From JABDIP01 sp965227455 (GTDB lineage: Bacteria > Pseudomonadota > Alphaproteobacteria > DSM-16000 > Inquilinaceae), in assembly GCA_965227455.1 (NCBI GenBank), contig OZ245752.1, positions 2,852,001 through 2,916,000 of the forward strand: a DNA stretch of 64,000 nucleotides, given 5' to 3'. Positions 1 through 8,599 of this stretch are shown here, piece after piece; position 1 is the first letter of the stretch; the number at the start of each line of letters is the position of its first letter. The notes under the pieces are model-generated. The model had not been told where the DNA came from. It did no database searches and was given only the letters and a program-made list of their open reading frames with translations. Both the position numbers and the translations under genes were made by a program.

Positions 1-2010
1 GCCCACGGCTAATCCGAATGCGTCGACGATGTTCCCAGTGGCAATCAGGCTGACGATGCCGTTCGCGCCGGCATTGATCTGCTCTCTGAACGTGATATCG
101 CCGACGGCGTCGACCAGCACCTCGGTTGCCGTCAGGCTATCGCCAACGGTCACCGAACCGGAGTGATCGAGGCTGATCGTCCCGCCGCCGGCGTCGATGG
201 CACCGCCGGTGTTGTCGAATGCGACTCCGCTGCTGCTGAAATCGCCGCCATTCGTGTCGATCGTGGCGTTGACCGCGACGTCGCCGCCCACGGGCGCCGA
301 ATCATCAGCGATGAGCTCGACGTTCAAGGTTCCGCCGGCTGCCGTGATGGCGTCGCCCACGGTTATGTCGTTCGCTGCCGTGAGCGTAAACGTCGCGTCG
401 GTGTCGGGACCGGTGAAACTGACCGCGACCGGCGCCGACACGGTGATGTTGCCGTCCTGAGTGCCAGGCCCGGCATTATTGGTATTTACGGTAACGTCCG
501 TGCCACCGTTCAGGATGGCGGTGATGGCGGAATTGAGGATCTCAGCGTCGTCCGCGGTCGGCGTGAAAGTTCCTCCCACAGCGGCGGTAGGCGCGCCCGA
601 CGACGCGACGATTTCGACATTGAACGGATCGAGCAGGAGAGATCCGGAACGCCCGAAGGGTGCACTGGCATCGACCATTCCCGTGAAGCTCAGCACATCC
701 TTGCCGGACACCTCGACCAATCCGCCGTCGCCGACATGATCGCCGCCACGAGCGGTAATCGTCCCGTAGAACTGGGTGTAGTCGTCCGACCACACCACAA
801 CGGTACCACCGTCTCCGTCGGTCAGCGCATCGGCGCTAATGACCGCATCCGTGCCAACGAACGTCATTGAGGCGTTCTGTTCCGGCCCGTTGCCTTGGAA
901 GGCGCCGCCGACCAAGACCGTGCCTCCGCCGACATCGCCGGAAACATCGACCAACCCATCCAATTCGAGGGCGACCGTGTCGCCCAGTAGTTTGACCGTT
1001 CCGCCGGTCTCGCCGGCGTCCGTTCCGGTCGCGTCGATGGTGCCTGACACGCGGACAACGCCGCTGTCGCCGCCAGAGAGAATCACCTGGCCATTCGCGG
1101 TCGTCAGCGTCTCCGCACGGATCACGCCGGACATGTTGATGACGTTGTCGACGACGCCGTCGATGCTGTCGGCGGTCAACAGGACATAGCCGCCGGATGC
1201 GTCGATCACGCCGGAATTGGTGACCAGGTCGGTCATGCCATCGGGCGCCGAGGTCACGGGCGAAGCGATCTCGAAGCTCAGGAGGCCATCGCCGGCGAAG
1301 TCGAGGGCGAAGGTCTCCGCACCGCCGAGCACGACCTGCGCCATGCGGCCGACGATGAGGCCATCATTCTCGACACCCGGAGCGACCAGGGCAGCTAGCC
1401 CCCGTTCGCCGACCGAGATCTGACCGAGATTGACGATGGAGGCATCGGGGTTGGTCGACGGGATATCGAAGCTGAACCGGTTGTCGCCGTCGAGTACGTC
1501 GCTGTCGAGAATGTCGGCGGTGGAGGCCAGGAAGCCGTTCACGTCGATGATGGCGCCGGCTCCAGCCGTCAGCCCGTTCGGGTTGATGATCCAGACATTG
1601 CCATTGGCGGTGAGCGTGCCGAGGAGGAGCGATTCTGCGGTTCCGGTAACGCGGTTGACGGCGATGGAGCCCGAGTCCGGTTGGACGAACTGGGTCGCCT
1701 CACCGGTCCCGATGGAGAAATCGTCCCAGTGCAGGATGGCGCGGTCGGTGGTCTGGTTGACCGTGACGTTGCTCGTCCCTTCGCCGCTGATCGTGGCATT
1801 GCCGCCAACGACCGAGCCCCCGGTCGGGTTGCCGGCCGCCGGGACCGCGCTCAGCAGGGCCGCGCCGACCAGCGGTGCGCCCCAGAAGAGGGCCCGGTTG
1901 CTCAGCGCGGTGCTGCCTCGATAGTGCCTGCGCAACCGTGACAACGTCCTGCTGTCCGGAGTCCGCCGCGAGGTCGCGGTGCGTTGTCCGCCCGTCATGG
2001 TACCGCCCAT
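1..2010 (-). CDS. TpsA-type filamentous haemagglutinin-like exoprotein (C-terminus outside window)
   Basis: I translated this frame by hand: it stays open from the ATG at 2010 to the window edge (670 codons), so the gene is partial. After a basic leader (about residues 25-60, with the hydrophobic stretch LFWGAPLVGAALLSAVPA) comes a two-partner-secretion haemagglutinin domain with the hallmark NPNG at about residue 140. Glycine/valine/threonine-rich beta-helix sequence follows, including the DP-containing GSLLLDPFNVEI seen in alphaproteobacterial FHA-like proteins. The start is supported by GGAGGAGGG about 8 nt upstream; a second in-frame ATG lies at 1998. The product should be a large secreted adhesin or exolysin exported by the TpsB encoded 122 bp upstream on the same strand. 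Its substrate or receptor cannot be told from this part. Confidence 0.88.
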   Translation of the reverse strand, partial: MGGTMTGGQRTATSRRTPDSRTLSRLRRHYRGSTALSNRALFWGAPLVGAALLSAVPAAGNPTGGSVVGGNATISGEGTSNVTVNQTTDRAILHWDDFSIGTGEATQFVQPDSGSIAVNRVTGTAESLLLGTLTANGNVWIINPNGLTAGAGAIIDVNGFLASTADILDSDVLDGDNRFSFDIPSTNPDASIVNLGQISVGERGLAALVAPGVENDGLIVGRMAQVVLGGAETFALDFAGDGLLSFEIASPVTSAPDGMTDLVTNSGVIDASGGYVLLTADSIDGVVDNVINMSGVIRAETLTTANGQVILSGGDSGVVRVSGTIDATGTDAGETGGTVKLLGDTVALELDGLVDVSGDVGGGTVLVGGAFQGNGPEQNASMTFVGTDAVISADALTDGDGGTVVVWSDDYTQFYGTITARGGDHVGDGGLVEVSGKDVLSFTGMVDASAPFGRSGSLLLDPFNVEIVASSGAPTAAVGGTFTPTADDAEILNSAITAILNGGTDVTVNTNNAGPGTQDGNITVSAPVAVSFTGPDTDATFTLTAANDITVGDAITAAGGTLNVELIADDSAPVGGDVAVNATIDTNGGDFSSSGVAFDNTGGAIDAGGGTISLDHSGSVTVGDSLTATEVLVDAVGDITFREQINAGANGIVSLIATGNIVDAFGLAVG

Positions 2011-2132
2011 CCTGTTTTCCCTCCTCCGCCGAAGTTGCGTCCCTGCAGCTTCGTAATCCAAACTCTTGTCTGCCCCTGTCACACCGCTGTCGCAGCCTCG
2101 GTGGCCAGAAGTTCTCTTTTCCGCGCCGCCCC

Positions 2133-3998
2133 TCAGAATTGCCCGGTTACGCGGAAGAAATAGCGTTCCGCATCCGGGTCGCTGACAGATCGATTGGCAG
2201 GTTCCCGGGTCAGGGGCTTGGCGACCTCCAGGTCCACGGACAGCCAATCGGTCAGGTTCGTCCGAACGCCGACGCCTGCCGAAGCAAGCGATTCCTGGCT
2301 CGCTGTATTGGTGTCATTGTTCCAGACCACGCCGAAATCGTAGAAGGTGTAGACTTGGTAGCTCTGCAAGAACGACAGCCCCGGCGCCTGGTTGAATTGT
2401 AGTTCGAGGAGCGCGCCCATTCCGCTGTCGCCGGTAAGCTCGGACGGATCATAGCCGCGCCCGAACGTAAGCCCGCCGATCTCGAATTCCTCGGTCGACA
2501 GCAATTGGTCGTCGAAGCCGTATTGGCCACCGACTTGCGCCAAAAGATTGAAATTCGACGTCAGTCGCTGCAATCGCGCCACCTCGGCATTCAGCGAGGT
2601 GAAAGTGCCGTCGCCCTCGACCCTCGAAAGGTTGGCGTCGCCATCATCGCTCGCACCGAGGATCGGCAGGCCCTGGCGAATGCCGACCTCCGCGAAATTG
2701 GCGCCGCCGAAGCTGTCCCGATAATCCATGGTTGCCGTGGCATGCAGAACACGCAGGCTGTCGTCCGCGACGGTCGAGGAACCGCTCAGGATATCGCTGT
2801 CCTGCTCGATGAAGTCGAATCCTGCGGCGACGCTGAAATTGAAGCGGCGCGACCGCACATAGGGGTATTCGGTCTCCAGCGTGAACAGCAGGGTCTCCTG
2901 TTCCACGTCCAGCGACTCGAGCGTTCCACCCGGTTCCGAATCGCCATAGGACGCGAGACCGCGGATGGTCAGCCCGTCGCTGCCGATCTGCTGCTCGTAG
3001 GTGATCTGGGCGACACGCTGCTCCTCGTCCTCGAGCGCGGAGAAGAGCACCAATTCGGTCTGCTCGCCGAACGGCGTGAACGAATTCGCAGACAGTCCAA
3101 GAGCCGCGCCCTCCTCGCCGGTGAATTCGGATCCGCGGTTGTCAACCAGCGCGAAGGCATCGAACTGCTTGCGCTGGGCATTGACGACAAGTTCCGCTGC
3201 GCCGACATCCGCCCCTGACGGCCGCAGGACGCCGGTTCCGGATATTCCCGGAAGATCGTTCATCAAGAGCAGGTATCGCTCGATATCGGCGATGTTGACC
3301 GGCCGGCTCGCCAGGATGTTGTTGAGATAACGCTCGATGAGCCCGCGGCTGCTGCCGACGTCGCCTTCCAGAACGACATTCGTGACGAAGCCTTCGATGA
3401 CCTGGATCCGATAGACACCGTCGCTGACCGACTGCGCCGGCACGATCGCGCGGCTGATGATGTAGCCGTCGTCGCGATAGCGCGTCTCGATCGCCGAGGC
3501 GATTCCGTAGAGCGTTGCGAGGCTGATCTCGGTTTGCAGGAATTCCTCGTAGAGCGGGCGGAGCTGGCCTTCGCCATACACCGTCGAACCGTCGACCATG
3601 ATATCGGCCAGGAAGAAGCGGGCCGCTTCCGCACCTGGCGGAACGTCGGGGTCGACCTCGGTCGGCGTCGTCAGGTCCGGCTCGACGGGAGGCGGCTGCA
3701 GCGGCGGGACGCGATCCGGCGAGATCCCCGGCCGCAATTCCGCCGGAGGTGGCACCTGCGCGACGGCGCTGCCGGCAGTCACCGATACGAAGACAAGGGA
3801 TAGGCAAGCCGCCCAGGCACATGCCGACAGGAATCTGTCGGCCGACAGTCGCCGAATCGGCACACTGACAGACGCAGCGTCCACATGCACCGCGCCGGAC
3901 GAATCGTCCGCGACAGGGGCTTCCAGGTTCCGTGCACCACTAAATGCGAAACGGGCGACGCGGCTGCACCGCCCGGTCCCATCACTTTCGACGTACAT
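2133..3998 (-). CDS. TpsB outer-membrane transporter (ShlB/FhaC family, POTRA + beta-barrel)
   Basis: This 621-residue Omp85-superfamily protein moves its TpsA partner across the outer membrane. A long leader ends in a hydrophobic signal (about residues 56-80, AACLSLVFVSVTAGSAVAQ). A proline-rich linker follows, then POTRA domains at about 105-260 (RYRDDGYIISRAIVPAQ, IQVIEGFVTNVVLEGDV) and a barrel domain ending in Phe (YFFRVTGQF), the usual signal for outer-membrane insertion. The ATG at 3998 has AGGGGG just upstream. The leader is unusually long for the family, so a start nearer residue 50 is possible. It is encoded directly before tpsA, the usual tpsB-tpsA order, so both are probably one operon. 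Confidence 0.9.
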   Translation of the reverse strand: MYVESDGTGRCSRVARFAFSGARNLEAPVADDSSGAVHVDAASVSVPIRRLSADRFLSACAWAACLSLVFVSVTAGSAVAQVPPPAELRPGISPDRVPPLQPPPVEPDLTTPTEVDPDVPPGAEAARFFLADIMVDGSTVYGEGQLRPLYEEFLQTEISLATLYGIASAIETRYRDDGYIISRAIVPAQSVSDGVYRIQVIEGFVTNVVLEGDVGSSRGLIERYLNNILASRPVNIADIERYLLLMNDLPGISGTGVLRPSGADVGAAELVVNAQRKQFDAFALVDNRGSEFTGEEGAALGLSANSFTPFGEQTELVLFSALEDEEQRVAQITYEQQIGSDGLTIRGLASYGDSEPGGTLESLDVEQETLLFTLETEYPYVRSRRFNFSVAAGFDFIEQDSDILSGSSTVADDSLRVLHATATMDYRDSFGGANFAEVGIRQGLPILGASDDGDANLSRVEGDGTFTSLNAEVARLQRLTSNFNLLAQVGGQYGFDDQLLSTEEFEIGGLTFGRGYDPSELTGDSGMGALLELQFNQAPGLSFLQSYQVYTFYDFGVVWNNDTNTASQESLASAGVGVRTNLTDWLSVDLEVAKPLTREPANRSVSDPDAERYFFRVTGQF

Positions 3999-4157
3999 TC
4001 GCCCCCTGCCTTAACGATTTTTTAACAAATCTTCAGGTGTCACTCGAGTGTACAGAAAATTTTTCGAAAATTCAAAGACTGTCGGCTGGTAACTGGGCTT
4101 GGCAGCGCTCCAGATTTCCGGAGTCTTTGGCTATTCTAAGCAGCCCCACGCAGCACA

Positions 4158-4188
4158 AAGGCCGGCAATCCAATGGTTTGCCGGCCTT
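4158..4188 (-). terminator. Hairpin terminator downstream of the OmpA-like gene
   Basis: An 11-bp perfect inverted repeat (AAGGCCGGCAA / TTGCCGGCCTT) with a 9-nt loop lies 44 bp past the OmpA-like stop codon. On the minus strand the stem is followed by a short T-containing stretch. Because both arms are perfect it could also stop transcription from the other side, but no plus-strand gene points into it. Confidence 0.7.
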
Positions 4189-4231
4189 GGTTCCAGGCCC
4201 TGAGGCCACCCTCAGGGGTCAGCTTCGACAA

Positions 4232-4795
4232 TCAGCCGCCCGAGGCGCCGATATTGGTGATCTCGACCCGGCGATTCTGCGAGCTGAACGGGTTGCCGGC
4301 GTCCAGCAGCGCGCTCTCGCCCATGCCGACCGTATTCAGGCGGGCCCGGTCGATACCGTAGTTCGCCGCCAGGTAGGCTTCCACCGCCCGCGCCCGCTGC
4401 TCGGAGAGCTGCAGATTGAAGGTCTCCGGACCGGTCGCATCCGTATGGCCGGAAATCCTGAAGGCGTAAGGCGACAGCGTGTCGGAAGACAACGCCACGC
4501 CGAGCTGGTCGAGCACCGACATCGCCTCGGACGTGAGATTGGCCGACCCCAGTTCGAATTCGACGGCGAAGTTCATCGACGGCGCCTCGACCTGCTCGAC
4601 AGCCTGAACCGAGATGCCGCGTCCGCCGCCCTTCATGCGAAGGCCAGGCACGGGCGCTTCCTGCATCTGAAGGTTTTCGATGATCTGATCTGCCTGCGGA
4701 ACCGTGGCGTCCTGTGCCGATGCCGACATTGCGAACATCATGGCTCCACCGATGACGCCGGCCCGGATGGCCGACTGGATGAGTGACGATTTCAT
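4232..4795 (-). CDS. Small OmpA-family (OmpA_C peptidoglycan-binding) protein
   Basis: The 187-residue protein has a Sec signal peptide (residues 1-27, ending MFAMSASAQ), a short linker, and a C-terminal OmpA-like domain from about residue 75 to the end. The domain shows the typical ISGHTDATGP and LSEQRARAVEAYL motifs plus SSQNRRVEI near the end. Such domains bind the diaminopimelate stem of peptidoglycan and tie the outer membrane or a partner to the cell wall. There is no eight-stranded OmpA barrel, so it resembles the stand-alone OmpA_C proteins common in alphaproteobacteria rather than OmpA itself. AGGGG precedes the ATG. It stands alone between its own promoter region and a strong hairpin. 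Confidence 0.85.
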   Translation of the reverse strand: MKSSLIQSAIRAGVIGGAMMFAMSASAQDATVPQADQIIENLQMQEAPVPGLRMKGGGRGISVQAVEQVEAPSMNFAVEFELGSANLTSEAMSVLDQLGVALSSDTLSPYAFRISGHTDATGPETFNLQLSEQRARAVEAYLAANYGIDRARLNTVGMGESALLDAGNPFSSQNRRVEITNIGASGG

Positions 4796-4816
4796 GACGA
4801 ACCCCTGCGTATCTCG

Positions 4817-4843
4817 GAGTTAACTCAAATTTAGCTCTAAATT
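4817..4843. promoter_or_regulatory. Two adjacent palindromes just upstream of the OmpA-like start
   Basis: GAGTTAACTC (4817-4826) is a perfect 10-bp palindrome. AATTTAG-CT-CTAAATT (4828-4843) is a perfect 7-bp inverted repeat with a 2-nt loop. They lie 22-48 bp before the OmpA-like ATG, where either a repressor site or a 5'-leader stem could sit. No regulator can be named from sequence. Confidence 0.4.
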
Positions 4844-4925
4844 ACGCGGCCGCTTCCGCAGACGCCAGAGGAAACTATCCCCACACGGCCCGTGCGGCTG
4901 TGACCCTCATCACCAATGTCCGAAT

Positions 4926-4954
4926 ATTATGGTTTATTTTTCCGGGCAGCACAA
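4926..4954 (-). promoter_or_regulatory. Possible sigma-70-type promoter for the OmpA-like gene
   Basis: On the minus strand, TTGTGC and CATAAT are separated by 17 nt about 130 bp upstream of the ATG. The -10 match is good and the -35 match is only partial. It is the best candidate in the gap but remains a guess without transcript mapping. Confidence 0.3.
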
Positions 4955-5083
4955 AGAACGCCCGGAAACTGGCGGCTTCCCTTGAGTTTGCGGGGCGTCC
5001 ACATGGGACGATTTTGGTATTCGGAAGCCGTTTCGCCGGTTGTCGCCGCAGCTGCGCCCGATCCGTCGGCGGGCGGACGCAGA

Positions 5084-5140
5084 ACGGCCCGACACTTTGC
5101 CGGGCCGTCGATTGCGCGACTCACCGCATGGCGAGTCGCG
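5084..5140 (-). terminator. Tandem hairpins downstream of the small lipoprotein gene
   Basis: Two perfect inverted repeats lie in a row: ACGGCCCG/CGGGCCGT (5084-5108, 9-nt loop) and CGCGACTC/GAGTCGCG (5115-5140, 10-nt loop). They begin 15 bp past the lipoprotein stop codon on the minus strand. There is no long T-run, so termination may rely on the stems or on Rho. Confidence 0.5.
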
Positions 5141-5155
5141 GATAGAACCAGTGGG

Positions 5156-5428
5156 TCAGGAGCCGTCCCAGCAGGGAATGTTGACGGCCCCGGCCGACCC
5201 ACGTCCGGCCGCGCGACCGAATTGCGGCTGCGAGCACAGGCTCGGAGGCGCATTCAGGATCGTGGTGTCGCCGTCGCTGCCGATCAGGATCATCGCATCG
5301 CGGGCCTCGGCTGCATCGGGGATCGACGCCGTGCCGAATTTCGGGTCTTTCATGACGCAGGCGGATGCCAACAGACCGGCGGCGGCCACAGCCGCGACAC
5401 CGGCAATTCCGGGCAATTTTCGAAACAC
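5156..5428 (-). CDS. Small putative lipoprotein
   Basis: I chose the GTG at 5428 because GGAGGAG sits 5 nt upstream; a longer frame from ATG 5461 has no such site. The resulting 90-residue product starts FRKLPGIAGVAAVAAAG and has a lipobox LASAC (Cys at about residue 22), so it should be lipidated and anchored in the envelope. The mature part is short (about 68 residues), has two further cysteines, and matches no family I recognise. It is followed by hairpins and diverges from the SpoVG-like gene, so it is probably a single-gene unit. Confidence 0.7.
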   Translation of the reverse strand: MFRKLPGIAGVAAVAAAGLLASACVMKDPKFGTASIPDAAEARDAMILIGSDGDTTILNAPPSLCSQPQFGRAAGRGSAGAVNIPCWDGS

Positions 5429-5722
5429 GCCAACTCCTCCGGCCTCTAACCGGCCGCACATGAAACGGGTTTGATTGGCGCGAATGATCGCTCGCCGCGA
5501 TTAAGAAACTATTGAATGGCCACAAACGGGCCAGGTCGAATGTCGAAGGCGCCGCCGTCCCGCGAAGGGCCGCGTCACTACAAGGCAAACGTGCCGTCGT
5601 CGAAAGCCGTCAATTCGCGGTGCTTTTTTCTCAAATTCCAGTAAGGTGTCGAAAAGCACAGGGCACGTGCGGCTTGGGATCGAAATGCGGCCCGTCGATC
5701 CCGGCGATGTCACCCGCGAAAG

Positions 5723-6088
5723 ATGTCGCCAGCCGATGGCCCGGCAGGTATTGATACGGTCACCGAGTTCGCCCCGGACCGGCAACGGATGATGGACATG
5801 GACAGCACCGACACCGAATCCGTCGAGGTCTCCTTCGAGGTGATCCGGGTTGAGAAGGTCGATGCGGGGCGGCTCTTCGCCTTGGCAACGGTCGTCGTGA
5901 CGGTCAACGCCATGGAGATGGCGATTCAGGGCGTGCGTGTCATGCGGCAACCGACCGGCATGCTGGCGGTCGAGGCGCCGCGGTTTCGCCGGCCGGGTGG
6001 AGAATGGGTCCCGGCGGTCATGCTGCCGCCGGAACTGAAGCAGGCCATCGCCGACGAGATCCTCGATCAGGTCGAACAGATCGGCTGA
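5723..6088 (+). CDS. SpoVG-like small protein (tentative)
   Basis: The 121-residue product has a core (about residues 35-117) whose pattern resembles SpoVG of Gram-positive bacteria. It runs FEVIRVEKVDAGRLFALA, then a hydrophobic strand and GVRVMRQPTG, then a proline-bearing GGEWVPAVMLPPE and a C-terminal helix. SpoVG is a small nucleic-acid-binding regulator, and homologues outside Firmicutes are mostly uncharacterised. The family call rests on eye alignment only. The start is uncertain: ATG 5723 has a weak GAAAG upstream, and ATG 5788/5791 (MMDMDST) would begin nearer the conserved core. It converges with the SDR gene 8 bp downstream. Confidence 0.55.
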   Translation: MSPADGPAGIDTVTEFAPDRQRMMDMDSTDTESVEVSFEVIRVEKVDAGRLFALATVVVTVNAMEMAIQGVRVMRQPTGMLAVEAPRFRRPGGEWVPAVMLPPELKQAIADEILDQVEQIG

Positions 6089-6095
6089 CCGGACG

Positions 6096-6779
6096 CTAGA
6101 AGTTCTCCACCCAGGGACGCAATTCGACCTCCCACGTCCAGGCGCTGCGATGCTGGCGATGGACATGGACATAGGTCTCGGCGATCGCGTCGGGATGCAG
6201 CCATTTGTCCGCGTCGTCAGCTGCCGCGCCGGGCGGCAGGATGCCGCCATCGATGACGAAATGCGCCACATGGATGTTCTTCGGCGCCAGCTCGCGGGCC
6301 ATGCTCTGCGCCAGGCCGCGAAGACCGAACTTGCCCATGGCGAAGGGTGCGGAATTTGGATAGCCCTTGACGCCGGCCGAGGCGCCGGTGAACTGGATGC
6401 TGCCATGCCCCGCGGCCAGCATGCGCCGGGCCGCGGCCTGTCCGACCAGGAACCCGCCAAAGCAGGTGATGCGCAACGCCTTCTCGACCTCGGCGGGGTC
6501 CAGGTCTACCAGCGGGCCGCGGGTGCGGTAGCTCGGATTGTAGACGACCAGGTCCGGGGCGCCGAGATCGCTGTCCAGTGAGGTGAACAGGCGCTCCACA
6601 TCGGCCTGCTGGCTGCAATCGGCCGCATAGGTCTTCGCACCGGTTTCCGCTGCCAGATCGGCAAGCTTGTCGACGGACCGGGCCGCCAGGGCGATCTGCA
6701 CGCCATCGCGTGCCAGACGACGGGCAAGGGCGGCGCTCAACCCAGCGCCGGCACCGACAATCAGGGCAGTCTCGGCCAT
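6096..6779 (-). CDS. SDR-family oxidoreductase with Phe at the catalytic Tyr position
   Basis: This 227-residue Rossmann-fold protein has the nucleotide-binding motif near the N-terminus (LIVGAGAGLSAALARRLA), NPSY where classical SDRs have NNAG, and the catalytic Ser at 134 (FTGASAG). The expected YxxxK reads PFAMGK: Phe146 replaces Tyr and Lys150 is kept. Enzymes of this subgroup are annotated as SDR oxidoreductases, but without Tyr the usual proton relay cannot work, so the activity may differ or be lost. The length is slightly short for the family (about 250). AAGGAG lies 8 nt before the ATG. The neighbour upstream is an ABM monooxygenase gene on the same strand. Confidence 0.85.
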   Translation of the reverse strand: MAETALIVGAGAGLSAALARRLARDGVQIALAARSVDKLADLAAETGAKTYAADCSQQADVERLFTSLDSDLGAPDLVVYNPSYRTRGPLVDLDPAEVEKALRITCFGGFLVGQAAARRMLAAGHGSIQFTGASAGVKGYPNSAPFAMGKFGLRGLAQSMARELAPKNIHVAHFVIDGGILPPGAAADDADKWLHPDAIAETYVHVHRQHRSAWTWEVELRPWVENF

Positions 6780-6916
6780 CGTTCAACTCCTTCCTGGGGT
6801 TCGCCTACGGCAACGAATTCGCTTCGATCTCGACCGCGAGTGCCGGCATTGAACGACGATGGCACGGCCCTGTCACGCGCCGCGAAATGAAAATCGCGAG
6901 GCCGGCCGCCCCAAGA

Positions 6917-7222
6917 TCAGGCGGAGGCGTTCTCGCTCAGATCGAGCTCGTCCAGGGCCAGGGACTGCACCAGGCTGGCGCTGGCCTCCTTGAAGGTGAG
7001 GTAATGCGGCATCTGCTTGTGGGCCTCGAAGGCGTCGCGATCATCATAGATCTCGTACAGGACCACCTCGTCGGCGCCGTCCCGGGGCGTCAGGACGTCG
7101 AAACGCCGGCAGCCCGGCTCGTCACGCACCGACGCCGCCGCATTCACCTTCACCAGTTCCTCGAATTCGGCCCGCTTGCCCGGCTGCAGGACAAACCTCA
7201 CCAGCACAACAAACCCGTCCAT
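6917..7222 (-). CDS. Antibiotic biosynthesis monooxygenase (ABM/YgiN-like) family protein
   Basis: This 101-residue protein has the single ferredoxin-like ABM fold: a first strand VVLVRFVLQPGKRAEFEELV, a middle EPGCRRFDVLTP, a strand VVLYEIYDDRDAF and the helix HKQMPHYLTFKE. Members act as cofactor-free quinol monooxygenases or related dimeric enzymes such as LsrG, and the substrate cannot be predicted. GGAGG lies just before the ATG. It is followed by the SDR gene after 137 bp on the same strand, so the two might act together on a small-molecule substrate, but this is only positional. Confidence 0.85.
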   Translation of the reverse strand: MDGFVVLVRFVLQPGKRAEFEELVKVNAAASVRDEPGCRRFDVLTPRDGADEVVLYEIYDDRDAFEAHKQMPHYLTFKEASASLVQSLALDELDLSENASA

Positions 7223-7320
7223 ATCGCCTCCGGTGTGTTCGGACGAACCCGCGCGTCCATCCGACAGCTTCTAGCCCATCGGGCCAGGCGCTGCCAGCGA
7301 CCGGTGCGAAGGGTGGCGGT

Positions 7321-8430
7321 TCAGTCGCCGACGGTGATCACCCGGCGAATCTCTTCGCCCTGGAAACCGATGGTCATCGGGCGGACGGTCTCCGGCAGGA
7401 TCACCACGTCGTACAGCTCGGTCACCATCCCCTCGATCTTGAGCGAATGGGCGATCTCTCCCGATCGAAGATCGACCACGTGGATGGCGCATTGCGAGTC
7501 GACCTTGCTGCGGGCCAGGATCTCATCCAGGGGCAGGCCGGAGAAGGTATCGCCGTGGCGCGGCTTGGACGTGCCCATGACCGCGAAATCCCCGGCGAAG
7601 TCGAGCCCCCGGAGGAATCCCGGGCAGAAGCTGACCGGCTCGAAGCTGCCGTCCTTGAGATCGGCCTGCCCGAAACGGCCGGTCCCGGAATCATGCAGCC
7701 ACAGCCGGTCATCGTGCCAGCGCGGCGCGTGCGGCATAGACAGGCCGCGCAGCACGACCTCGTCATCCTCGACGCTGATCACGCAGCCGCCATCGTTGCG
7801 GTGCTCGCGCCAGCCTTCCTTGGTGTCAGTCTCCGCCACCGCGGTCACGAAGGCCGGCAATCCGTCGCGCATGGCCAGGCCGTTGAGGTGGCATCGATCC
7901 TCCGGCGCCAGCCCACTTATGAAAGGTGGCTTCCAGATCGGCGTGAAGCTGTGCAGCTCGCTGGTGGTGGCCAGGCAGCCGAACAGCGTATTCACGAAGA
8001 CGACCCGTCCGGTCTTGTCGATGGCCACGTCATGGACGTCCAGGCTGCCGGTGACGTATCCCACCTGGGGCACGTAGACGCGATCGAAGCCGTTCGACTC
8101 CTGGCCGGGCTGCAATGCATCCTCGAAACGCCAGATCTGGTACTGCGTGCCGACGAGGAAGCCGGAGCCATTGACCGCCACACCCATGCAGCGATCCAGC
8201 GTGCGCTCGAAGATCGAAAGCCGGCCGTTGGGCTGGCTGCCGATGGTGAACAGCTTGCCGACACGATAGGTGGTGAAGGCGATGCTCAACCGGCGCTCAT
8301 GCAGCCATTCGGCCAGCCCGGGCGTCGGTTCGATGGTCAGGGCCGGCTCCGGCGACGCCTCCGCCGCGGCAGCCTGATTCTTGGTCTTGGCCTTGGTCTT
8401 TGTCGCAGCGGCTTTGGTCTTGGTGGTCAT
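7321..8430 (-). CDS. TIGR03032 family protein
   Basis: The protein resembles the TIGR03032 family of about 350 residues, whose function is unknown. I recognise the family from WLHERRLSIAFTTY, VHDVAIDKTGRVVFVNT, CHLNGLAMRDG, TAVAETDTKEGWR and the HAPRWH segment; the strand-rich repeats suggest a beta-propeller-like fold. I chose ATG 8430 (369 residues); a GTG at 8496 would add 22 residues without improving the ribosome site. The first 30 residues are Lys/Ala/Thr-rich and low in complexity (KTKAAATKTKAKTKNQAAAA), which is unusual and probably disordered. It lies downstream of the adhesin on the same strand but behind a strong hairpin. Confidence 0.8.
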   Translation of the reverse strand: MTTKTKAAATKTKAKTKNQAAAAEASPEPALTIEPTPGLAEWLHERRLSIAFTTYRVGKLFTIGSQPNGRLSIFERTLDRCMGVAVNGSGFLVGTQYQIWRFEDALQPGQESNGFDRVYVPQVGYVTGSLDVHDVAIDKTGRVVFVNTLFGCLATTSELHSFTPIWKPPFISGLAPEDRCHLNGLAMRDGLPAFVTAVAETDTKEGWREHRNDGGCVISVEDDEVVLRGLSMPHAPRWHDDRLWLHDSGTGRFGQADLKDGSFEPVSFCPGFLRGLDFAGDFAVMGTSKPRHGDTFSGLPLDEILARSKVDSQCAIHVVDLRSGEIAHSLKIEGMVTELYDVVILPETVRPMTIGFQGEEIRRVITVGD

Positions 8431-8599
8431 CGGATGAGGGTTCCGGCTGTGATTGCCCACCGGTGCGACGGCGTGGTGCTGGACATCAGCACACACTCAG
8501 AGCCGCGCAGCCGGTCAGCGATTGAAACACCGGCCGGTAAAGTCTCGGTAAAGCGGCAAGGCCGTTGAATCATTGCGGAATATCGGACCGGAACGGAAA

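Larger units (their letters stand above)
4796..5155. other. 360-bp intergenic region with ompA-like promoter and lipoprotein terminator
   Basis: I see no gene here; short open frames on both strands have no ribosome site or family resemblance. The left part (4800-4960) is AT-rich for this DNA and holds the control sequences of the OmpA-like gene. The right part (5084-5140) holds two GC-rich hairpins at the end of the lipoprotein gene. Both neighbours run leftward, so this is an ordinary terminator-plus-promoter gap. Confidence 0.6.

Noticed and set aside
163..1941. Several plus- and minus-strand short frames in the first 2 kb
   Set aside because: They are out of frame with the continuous TpsA reading frame, which shows the TPS hallmark NPNG and a good ribosome site.
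5501..6460. 319-codon minus-strand frame overlapping the SpoVG-like and SDR genes
   Set aside because: It is Arg/Pro/Ser-rich, matches no family and overlaps the clear SDR gene in another frame on the same strand.
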